A stretch of 64,000 nucleotides of DNA from Mytilus trossulus. Taxonomy: Eukaryota > Mollusca > Bivalvia > Mytilida > Mytilidae. The stretch spans positions 28,619,930-28,683,929 of the forward strand of contig NC_086376.1 in assembly GCF_036588685.1 (NCBI RefSeq). Reading direction: 5' to 3'. Position 1 is the first letter of the stretch, and the number at the start of each line of letters is the position of its first letter. Below, one piece after another: positions 55,343-64,000 of this stretch. The notes beneath the pieces were generated by a model. That model did no database searches and was not told the origin of the DNA. It saw only the letters and a program-made list of their open reading frames with translations. A program made the translations under genes and the position numbers.

Positions 55343-56865
55343 GAGGTCAACAAGGTGCGTGTTTGTCGCAAACTTGATAGATTTATGTTTTGCATTGAGG
55401 GGACGTGCAAAAAAAATAGACGACGAAAGAATCAAAATATGTCTCATGTTAAAAAAAAATATCTAGAGAAATGAATTATCTTTTCTATCGTTTTCTATCA
55501 AAGGGGAATAACCGACATTTTCTTTTCCCGCCTTTTCATCTGCTGGATGCTGAAACTCTGAAAATGAGAATAGAATGGATTTTTATCCTGATGTGTTAGT
55601 GAAGTTGTATAAAATTACAAAACAATTAAACAGTTACACAGTTGAATTAGTCACACGAATTAAGGGTCCTAATTCTATAAGAGGAGGGGTTTATAAAGAT
55701 AACAAATACTATTTTTAAAAATACAAATATTTTATTGGCACAAACTCAATTACAATAATATTGGCAACGGAAAATGAACGGCACATACAACTAGTATACA
55801 AATAGTAATGATACAGTAATTAAATATTACTACATAGCATTATCATTGGGTACATTTCGAAAAATGAAATGTGCAGTTATAAATACAATATAGGTTAATT
55901 TGTAAGAATAGACTACTGACATGATAAGTATATTGTATGTTGAGGGAGGGTAGGAGGGGTCCTGATCCTGAAATCACGGGCTTTTAAACACTAAAACCCA
56001 AAATCTCAGGTTTAAAAATACCAATTCCTGAGGTCCCAAAATTCAAAAAAAGAATTCCCGGATCCTGAAAGCGTCAATCCCCAAAATCCCGAGCTTAAAA
56101 ACACCCGATCCCGGAGTCCCTATAAAGGTCCTACCCTCCGTCTATGTTATAGCTTCAAATTGTTCATATTATTCTTTTAATATAAGGACATTTTTCCTTA
56201 ATTCAAATGATTGATGAATAAAAGATGTGTTTTTCTACACTTGCTATTAAACTTGTAGTGTAACGGTTTATTTCTTCCTCTGTGATATTTTATTCTGAGG
56301 ATAATTTGTCCCGGTAATTTTTTTCCAGGCATGGTATTTCACAGGTTGATTTTTTCCAGAGGAGTGAAAATCTATCTGTGTTATGCGGATAATATGTACC
56401 GGTATATATTGGCCGTACTATATTTCTCAGAACCGTGTGTCCCATTAACTACTATGTAACATGAGTAAGTTGCTCACAATCAATATATACCTGACTATGA
56501 TTATAAAATGTTTCACAAAGGTAGACCAAATTTGCATAATTTATGAAAGGGAGGTAATAATGAGCAATTTATATTTTAAAGATATTAATATAATATATTT
56601 CTGAATTTATTTTATAGTGAAATTTTTCCTTGAATCTTATTATTATATATTCATTTATATAAAAAGATGACTTACAACTTGATTTGATAAGACAGATAAC
56701 ATTTCACAGGTTAAAACTATTCAGCTGTTAAACATGCTTTTGTATCAATATATTGCAGTATTGTTATGCTATGATTTATCTGATTTCCATATAATCAACA
56801 ACTACATCTCTATTTATATAGTTAAAACTATCATCATAATCAAATTCTTTCAATACTGTTAACAG
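55343..56865. other. Non-coding spacer with a dispersed repeat
   Basis: No gene is visible. 55945-56150 holds a repeat rich in CCTGATCCTGAAATC, AATCCCGAGCTT and CCCGGATCCTGAAAGC words, related to 39790-39895. A CCCGG / TTTTTTCC-rich patch lies at 56300-56410. The rest is AT-rich. Confidence 0.4.
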
Positions 56866-57695
56866 TAGTAATCATAGCTGTCAACTAACCCGTATTCTGC
56901 GGGTGTGACCCGAGATTTTCACAATGCTGAGGGATCACCCGGATCACCCGCCGGGTCATTAAATATCCCGATTTCACCCGTATTTCTTAGCCTTGAGATT
57001 GATTTCATAAGTAATATTCAATTGAAATACCGGCAAATTCGTAATTCTTCCATGAACAGAAAGTTCATCTAGCTATGTAAACTGTCAAATTAAGTGACCC
57101 ATTAAGTGCATGGCTTCACTTGACAGCTTTGGTGTCAAACACACTGTTAATTAACACCAATTACCTTAGCTTTAGGTCGTAAATATATTGCATTTTTGGT
57201 TAAAAAAATATTTCAACCAAGATTTACTTCCCCTTATTTGTCACCATTCAAAATTATTCCTTACAGTTACGTTTTATGGGTCAAAAAGATTTAATAATGA
57301 AAATATGAAATCCAAATACATGTTGAAAAATAACTTATTATTATTTTTATACTTTTATTCAATTTTTAAAAAATAGTTGAAAATTATATTTTAATTGAAA
57401 CTTCCTTTAACTGTATCACTATATTTTATCATAGTCTAATTTCCTAATTTTGAGGGATTGTATGAGTTAAAGCTCCACAGCCAGTAGTGTTAATGATAAT
57501 GATAAAAAAAAAAAGTAGTATTAATGATAAAAAAGTAGTGTCAAACCATTTAAAATTATATTTGAATAATAAATTATAGTGTTTCATATTCTCATCAAGC
57601 AAATAACACAACACTGTGTTACCCAAATATATAGAAAAATCTTTAAAAGTGCAATAAAATAATAATTAAAAACCAATTGTTCAGAGAACAATTGA

Positions 57696-58490
57696 AGGTC
57701 TTTCCACTAGTATAGATTTATTTTGATATTGAAATATGAAAAATCAGTTTTAAATGTTAGTTTCAATGGCTTTATGATGAATTAATACGAATTTAGAGCG
57801 AAGGTCAAATTTTCGAACGTCCTATTAATCTATGAACGTGACCTCAATTTCAAGGTCACAAACCAAGGACCTTAAATCAAAAGACCCTAGGTCTTTAATA
57901 TGTTTGGTTAATGAGTAATATCACTTTACCCGTAATTCTTAATGTAAGATGGGCAAAAACTCCCATTTATTGTCTGCGTACCCGTTCAACCAAAATATAC
58001 AAGTAAGGACATGTTGCAACTAGCAATTTATGAAAAATTATTTGTCGATATGTCATAAGGTATTTGAAAATAGTGAAAATAAGCCAAAATCAAAATTTAG
58101 AATATGACCTTGACCTTTGACCTTGACCTCATTTTCATTTTTTTGGACCAAGGACCTCAAATCTGATGATCCTAGGTCTCTATCACTTATGGTTTACTAG
58201 TTAGAAATGCATATCACTTGAATCAAATGAAAAAGGGGGAATAACTCTCATATGGAGTCTCCGTAAAGCTTCGGTCAAAATAAATATCCTAATCTTTAAG
58301 ATGTAACGAGCAATTTGGTAAAATAAATTTGTCGTAATCTTTTACGGTTGCGAAGGAGTAGTGGCCACAAGAAAAACAGTGTTTGGGGAGATAACTCTTT
58401 TTAAAATTAGGCAGAAGAAAAAAAAAAATAAAATAAATAATAATCAGAACAAATACAATAGGTCTTTCCACCAGAAAGGTGGAAAGACCT
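57696..58490. mobile_element. Nested element with AGGTCTTTCCAC ends
   Basis: AGGTCTTTCCAC at 57696 recurs inverted at 58479-58490. The right end itself is a hairpin (58460-58490, 13-bp stem, AGAAA loop). Inside, a ~280-bp segment is repeated (GACCTCAATTTCAAGGTCAC / CCAAGGACC / CCTAGGTCT near 57840-57900 and 58120-58180). No target duplication could be fixed. Confidence 0.65.
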
Positions 58491-58637
58491 AATTAATAGA
58501 ATTTAAAATGACTTAACCAAGTGAACATGCATTGATGTTTAGGTATCTTTGATTTACATTTTAAGAAAATGTACCATTAATACTGAAATTCTGCTCGAAA
58601 AAGTCTGTACGCGTTATGACCTGAGATTTGATTCTTC

Positions 58638-58659
58638 AATGCAGGTCATGACCTGCATT
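58638..58659. repeat. 22-bp perfect palindrome
   Basis: AATGCAGGTCATGACCTGCA plus TT, a perfect palindrome centred between 58648 and 58649, in the right end of the 1.8-kb element. Confidence 0.92.
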
Positions 58660-59165
58660 TTCATCATCACAGGTTGACAGGTATGGTAGTAATGCAACTA
58701 TATTTCTACCTTACTTTTAAATTTATATGTGTACTGAGATCTGAAAACAACTCACTTTTACATGTATTTCACTAACCTTATTTAATCATGATATTATTTT
58801 CACAATTACGATCTTTGAAATTACTTCTGGTTTTCTTCCTTTTGTTTCATGATAATTTTCTTTTTAAAAGGACGATATTGACTTAAATATTTTAGGAAAT
58901 TTTTTCAAGGATATTTAGTGAAATTATTTTCCATTATAATTATATTTTTTTTTATCAATTTCGCTTTATTTCAAATACACACCATAGTATTTTTTAAGGG
59001 ATAAGTTTTTTCTAATAACTATTCAATAAGTTAACTACCCAGATAGAATTTCACGGCAAAGGAAAAAATGTCCCAGGGAAATATTTTCCTCCGGATATAA
59101 AAATAACAACAACTACTGTGACATTTTTTCCTCCAATTCAAATTTCACCCGGATATAGTTTTGCT

Positions 59166-59364
59166 TTACAGTAGTTGTTTGATATATTCAACCAATTATC
59201 ATAGGAGATGTTAAACTAACATCATTATTATATGCAGATGACATTATTTTATTGTCTGAAACCCAAGAAGGGCTACAAAATGCACTAAATGAGATAATTA
59301 AATTTTGTTCCCTATCGAAACTTGATGTTAACAAACAAAAATAAAAAATTATAATATTCAATAG
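59166..59364 (+). pseudogene. Decayed LINE reverse transcriptase, core fragment
   Basis: In one frame from 59199 the translation reads IIIGDVKLTSLLYADDIIL, then LSETQEGLQNALNEIIKFCS, before a stop in NKQK*KIIIFN. YADD is the catalytic motif of reverse transcriptase, and the following spacing fits non-LTR retrotransposons (LINEs). Upstream, LFDIFN in another frame suggests a deletion between the A and catalytic motifs. The fragment stops at about 59364; the 3' part of a LINE resumes at 61408. Confidence 0.85.
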
Positions 59365-61407
59365 GGCTCTTCACAGTTTGTTCGGCCATATTGGAAGATA
59401 ATTCCTGCAGTATGCTTGAAAAAATATTTGATACTTCAGGGTTTCAGCTAGGATTTTGAGGGCTTTAGTCACTTTTGCGTGTGATAAAAATCAGCCTTAT
59501 TTTTTTATAAAGCAAGGGATCTAGGATGTTTATCAAACTAGCTATACATATATGTCCAAGTCCTTCAAGGACTAGACTAGTCTAAGATCTTTGAAGACTT
59601 AAGTATTGCTAATGTAGGCAGTTATTGGCAATATTGAATGAATTGACTGATGTGATGCTAAGATTTGAAGATAAGAACAGGAATCTGGTAATATGGTCAA
59701 AACTTCACTTCAGTTATTTTCAGGGCACACCCCTTATCAACAAAAGTTGGGTGCCTTTATTTTTTAACCACTGCACAAATGAACTAGTAACGACTTTTCA
59801 CTTCACAATCAATTATATCCTTGAAAATACGTTTTAATATCTATTTGGAATCAATTTCTTTAATATTGGATAGAAGGATCTGCATCTATACTTAATGTGA
59901 CGATTCTAATGACTGTAGACTGTAGATCACGTTTACTTTCGATTTTAAAACGAAATGAAATGAAAACGGGAAGTGACAATTGATTAATAATTTCAGAATA
60001 AAACCGGATTCATCTACCAACTTTTACGCATGCGCAATGCATAGAACAGGAAGCACCTGTTTGCAAGTGAAAATATTTACGTTTTGAATAAATTTTCATT
60101 CTTTTTAATCAAAGTTGTCGAAAGTTTTTGATGAATATTTATATAAAGTATGACGAAAATACGTTAAAATGACGAAACTACGACAAGCAAACTGCAAATT
60201 ATGATCGTAAGGGAAATATTGAAATTAAAATAAAGTTGAAATGTCCAGGAAGTTTATCAATTTTGTTCAAATAACGAAAATACGACTGAACTGTGAGAAA
60301 TGATATAAATGAAATGCTGACTGACTGATTTAACTTAAATAGATTATTATCGGTGCTTTGCTTTTGCGCCAATTGGCATTTCATTTGCGCCAAAAAAATC
60401 TTTCATTTCCGCCACAAACCATATTTCATTTGCGCCAAAACTAAATCTTTCTTTTGCGCCAATATTACAGGTAAATACAGGTAAATACACGTAGATACAG
60501 GTAATAATAGTATAAAACATTAATTTTTTTAAAAAGTCTTTTAATAATAAAGAAAGTTTTAAACATATTCCTCAGAAATCAGTTATCAGAAAATCATACA
60601 AGTTATGCTAAAACCCCGATAAAATCATACAAGTAATGCTAAAAATTGTTTTGCTGTCCGTCTCAGTCATAATCCTGGCTTTACATATTTTTTTGGTACA
60701 CCTGAAGGATTTGTCTCCATTTTTTAAAACATTTGATAACCTATATATATGTGGTCATCAAATATCACAGAATTATTTCCTCTGTTTGTCTCAGATTTGA
60801 CTATGTCCATCTTGACACCTCACACTGGACTGGTCATATGACCACTATATATATATAATTATAACCTTGGTGACTCTCAGTTTTGTATTAGAAATGAGTA
60901 TGAACTCACACATGTATCCAGGGGGAGTAATGTACAAACAAAAAACAAAATAAATCGTAAATAACCTTTTAACTTTTCCGTTATATTACCTGTCATACCT
61001 GTAAAATGGCGCAAATGAAGGTGTGTTTTTTTTTGGCGCAAATGATATATAACCTTGTGGCGCAAATGAAAGGTTTGATTTTTTTAAAATTGGCGCAAAT
61101 GAAATGCGCCCATTATTATGATGGTCATTTATGAGGTTTTGTAAAGATAATTAAGGGATTAGTGACCCATCTGATTGGCGATAAGTGGATTACTTGTCAT
61201 CACAACTTTTAACACCTTTGGTAAACGTTAATTACCTGAGGGTCATTATAAACTTGTCAGAAACATAAAGACAGGTAGAATTCAAATAATTTGATGTGTA
61301 AATATTTTTACACTTTCCAAATTTAAGTGACGAAATTGATATGAAATATTTTCGTCATTTCGAAAACCTTTTCGTAAAATACGAAAGTGACGAGCGCTAG
61401 CAAAATC
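59365..61407. other. Insert block between LINE fragments
   Basis: About 2 kb separates the two LINE parts. It contains the CATTTGCGCC element (60361-61112) and, outside that, words TGACGAAAATACG (60150-60180) and their inverted partners TTTCGTCATTTCG (61345-61390), suggesting that an outer TIR element itself carries the inner one. Boundaries could not be fixed. The frame 59625-59837 is not recognised. Confidence 0.5.
60361..61112. mobile_element. TIR element with tandem CATTTGCGCCA words
   Basis: The left end (60361-60465) has five copies of TTTCATTTGCGCCA-like words. The right end (about 61004-61112) has four in inverse orientation, and the outermost GCATTTCATTTGCGCCAA is shared by both. 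In between are ACAGGTAAATACAGGTAAAT short repeats and unremarkable DNA. No coding capacity, and boundaries are approximate. Confidence 0.75.
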
Positions 61408-62021
61408 GCTGATACTTTAGTTGTTTCAATAACTCTTTATGGAAGTGAAGTTTGGGGTGTATGAAGCCAAGTGTTCAAAGATTCAGATCCATTTGAACAT
61501 TTACATACCAAATTTATAAAAGAAATTTTTAGGAGTACAGTGCAAAACAACAAATGTAGCCTGTTTAACTGAGACAAACAGAATCCCTTTGTACTTTGAA
61601 ATTCAGCTTTCAGCTATAAAATTTCTAAACCACATTGTAAACTCGCCTAACACTTTAGTCCATAAAATATACAATAATGTAGAGAAAACAAGTAAATGAG
61701 TTAACATTGTAAAAGACTGGTTAAATAAATTAGGTTTACTAAGGTCGTCTCACTTTTGATACTTTTAATTTAAAATATCACATACATGTAAATAGTATCC
61801 AACAAAGAATCTATGACCAGGCTTATCAAATTATGAATTGTTCTATCAATAAATGTGAAAAATAAAATTTCTTTTGTCATACTAAAAAAAATAGAAAAAG
61901 GCCCCCATATATTGATATATGTAAATTCAAAACTGACCGAGCAGTTTTCAGTAAATTTAAACTAAGTGCACATTCCCTAGCAATTGAAAGAGGGCTTTAT
62001 ACCAACATTGAAAGAAGTTAA
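61408..62021 (+). pseudogene. Decayed LINE ORF2, C-terminal part
   Basis: The translation shows ADTLVVSITLYGSEVWGV*, then frameshifts and stops. Near the end it reads ICKFKTDRAVFSKFKLSAHS, then LAIERGLYTNI and a stop (TAA 62019-62021). LYGSEVWG and a Lys-Phe-Lys-Leu-Ser-(Ser/Ala)-His-Ser-Leu-x-Ile-Glu-x-Gly pattern are typical of the C-terminal part of LINE ORF2 proteins. It belongs with the fragment at 59166-59364. Confidence 0.78.
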
Positions 62022-63003
62022 ATAAGCTCTTTAATTAAGAACATCTGTATAACTTGAATTTCTTTTAATATGTGTAATAGATGTGCCTTGATTTGCCTAG
62101 ATTAATTCCCCTTATTTTGGACAGATTAATTATTTAGTATTTAAATGTTTATTTTAAGTTTAATTTTATTTAAACACAGTTAGATATAAGAAAGGATTGT
62201 TAATTTAACTGTTTTAGTATTTAACTTTCAATGTAAGTGTAATGTTTAAAGAATATTCATTTGTTCAAGTTTTCCTTGATACCTTTTCAGTTAAAGTTAC
62301 CCTGTTTAATGACAAGATTAGGATTTTATTTGTTAATCAGTCGGAATCGGCCTTGCAAAGGCCTTCAAATACTTGCCGGACTGTATCAGTTCACTTGAGT
62401 TTAGAGTTAGCCATTACTTCGGTGCAGTTCGGCAGAGTTAGTCACCCCTTTATGGTGCAAATTTTATTACTTTAAAACATAACGTGAAGCAAATTTACTT
62501 TACTTTTAAGACTAACTCTGGGAACACTTCATTTTCATTTTACCTAAATGAAATTACTATATATATTTTTTAACTTCAGTTTAGAAAGTTTTCTGACTCC
62601 TGTTTATATCCGACTTTGCAATTATTGTACATTTGTGAATAAAATATAGTTTCATTTGATTAGTTTTTTGTTGTTCAGCCATAATCTGATTTCAGGTATC
62701 CCAATGGTCAAATAGGGGCGAAGTTCTGGCCGCTACACGTCCCGGAAGGTGTCGTCACCGACCCCTTCCGTTACATATTTAACCTAATTTTTGTTTGTGT
62801 TCTTTTTTTAATGGTTCATTAACATTAATAATGTGTTAACTGTTGATATTTATAGCCTTTTTCTTCTTTGCTGTGAATACCACTGTCACTCTAATATAAT
62901 TGTAATCAATTTAACTATTGTCAGTTTATTGTCTTAATTTTGAATCCCATAACCATTTAATGTAAAAGTGTTTGTGCGAATAAAATATTGTCTATTGTCT
63001 ATT
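62022..63003 (+). mobile_element. Probable LINE 3' region and tail
   Basis: Continues from the ORF2 remnant and ends in AATAAAATATTGTCTATTGT then CTATTC (62975-63003), a short-repeat tail of the kind many non-LTR elements have instead of poly-A. CCCGGAAGGTGTCGTCACC at about 62744 and the small frame 62242-62475 are unassigned. The link to the LINE is by position only. Confidence 0.45.
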
Positions 63004-63849
63004 CATCCTTAGTTAGTGCTTATAACTTTATAAGCAGTGCTAACAATAAAATTATGGTTACAGCAACAAATTAAGACAAACTACATAAGTTATAGTTATT
63101 GACCAAGGAAGTTGGTATATGTTATTTAATATGCACGGCCAGTGTGACCCTAATTAACCCGAACGACATAGGAGTTAAATATGATCCTCATAAAATCATA
63201 CTTTCCAACCTCTGTCATTGGCAAATCATGTCATGACATGACATGTCAAAAAGCATGTGAAAACACGTAGATGCAGACTTTTTAATATGAATGTGTTCAT
63301 AATTTCACATACAAATTTGTTAATATAAAAAACAAAATATGTTCTACCAGTGTCTACTGTAAACTTTTATTGTATTAAGTTAAACAGTTACGTTGCTTTT
63401 AAAGCACCACCATGCCACTAATGTTTAATTAGCTGTAAAATTTGTTCTATACATTCTGCCTGAAATCTGAGACACCCTTTTATAGATAATGGCCACAGGA
63501 ACAATATATGATAAATTCAATCCTCTAGGAATACCTATGAGGAAGCTAATTTCAATTGAAAGTGGAAATTTGAGGAAAAATATTTAAGACACAGTTAACA
63601 TTATAATTGGTTACATAATTGATGCATAATACTAACATTGCAGTTATTTGAAAGAGTAATATCCATAATAGCTATCCATAACTACCACATTTATAAATTT
63701 TCAAGCATTATTAAGAAAGTTACAGCATTTTAAAAATTGGGAGTTGGAGTTATAAAATCTTTGTATTGTGCTACCTTAACTCTGTCATTGCTCCCAATGC
63801 TACTCCCTGGTCAAAACTGGGTAGTTCATCAGAAGATAGCTGGTACTAT
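63004..63849. other. AT-rich spacer
   Basis: Nothing identifiable apart from a GACATGACATGTC-like patch at 63230-63250. Confidence 0.35.
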
Positions 63850-64000
63850 TTTTTACCAACTCGCCCCACTTTTAAAAAAAACGCCCCAAACTGATTTACC
63901 AAATCGCCCCACATGTGAAATGGGTTAAATCATGTTCAAAATTACTCCTGTCAACTTGCCCCACTTAATGGGAAACGGTAATATCTAGATTAATATATGA
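63850..64000. repeat. Edge of a repeat with CGCCCCAC words
   Basis: CTCGCCCCACTTTTA, ACGCCCCAAACTG, TCGCCCCACATG and TTGCCCCACTTAATG lie 20-35 bp apart up to the window edge. The arrangement resembles the tandem-word TIRs of other elements here (60361-61112, 52375-53139), so this may be the left end of one more. Confidence 0.45.

Larger units (their letters stand above)
56873..58685. mobile_element. 1.8-kb hAT-like element with perfect 8-bp target duplication
   Basis: Ends CATAGCTGTCAAC and, inverted, CATACCTGTCAAC (one mismatch in 13) are flanked by GTAGTAAT on both sides (56865-56872 and 58686-58693). An 8-bp duplication fits hAT. The left subterminal region is dense in CCCG words (ACCCGTATTCTGCGGGTGTG, GATCACCCGGATCACCCGCC). 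The right has a 22-bp perfect palindrome at 58638-58659. A second element is nested at 57696-58490. No transposase. Confidence 0.92.

Noticed and set aside
62242..62475. 77-residue ORF
   Set aside because: No recognisable motif; located in the presumed 3' region of a decayed LINE.

Overview
This is eukaryotic, AT-rich, repeat-dense DNA from an animal, most probably a bivalve mollusc of the mussel (Mytilus) type. The gene models have GT-AG introns. Many dispersed repeat texts match families I remember from mussel genomes. That attribution rests on memory, not on a search. No rRNA, CRISPR array or bacterial gene is visible.

Two intact multi-exon genes can be reconstructed, both on the minus strand. 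(1) A BTB-BACK-Kelch (KLHL-type) gene at 9542-18321. It has six coding exons whose splice phases all agree, giving one 644-codon frame (643 residues) of the kind that serves as a substrate adaptor for Cullin-3 ubiquitin ligases. (2) A CKS gene (Cdk regulatory subunit, CKS1/CKS2 family) at 31227-53630. It has three tiny coding exons of 62, 128 and 38 nt that join to a complete 75-residue protein carrying the family hinge and anion-site residues. Its first intron is about 18.3 kb and consists largely of transposons nested inside transposons.

Layout: 1-3395 is a 193-bp satellite with four monomer types arranged as a higher-order repeat. 3396-9540 holds MITEs, two tRNA-like SINE heads, a GGACAAAAAGC minisatellite, a 1.3-kb foldback element filled with GACAAAATTG words, and a 24-bp array ending just downstream of the Kelch gene. 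9542-18321 is the Kelch gene. Its intron 4 carries about 24 copies of a 44-bp minisatellite that is a duplication of the end of exon 4 together with its splice donor. 18451-19909 is a TIR element beginning 130 bp upstream of the Kelch start codon. 20-31 kb is gene-poor, with a piggyBac-like MITE, a 147-bp tandem repeat and LINE/SINE-like tails. 31-54 kb is the CKS gene. A 1.6-kb foldback begins about 125 bp upstream of the CKS start codon. 55-64 kb holds a 1.8-kb element with an 8-bp target duplication, a decayed LINE reverse transcriptase split by other insertions, and dispersed repeats.

The most unusual objects are the exon/splice-donor-derived minisatellite in the Kelch gene, the family-like habit of TIRs built from short tandem words, the four-level nesting in CKS intron 1, and a 132-bp near-perfect palindrome with a perfect 9-bp target duplication. 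I did not find a new defence or enzymatic system. The novelty here lies in repeat biology and gene structure.
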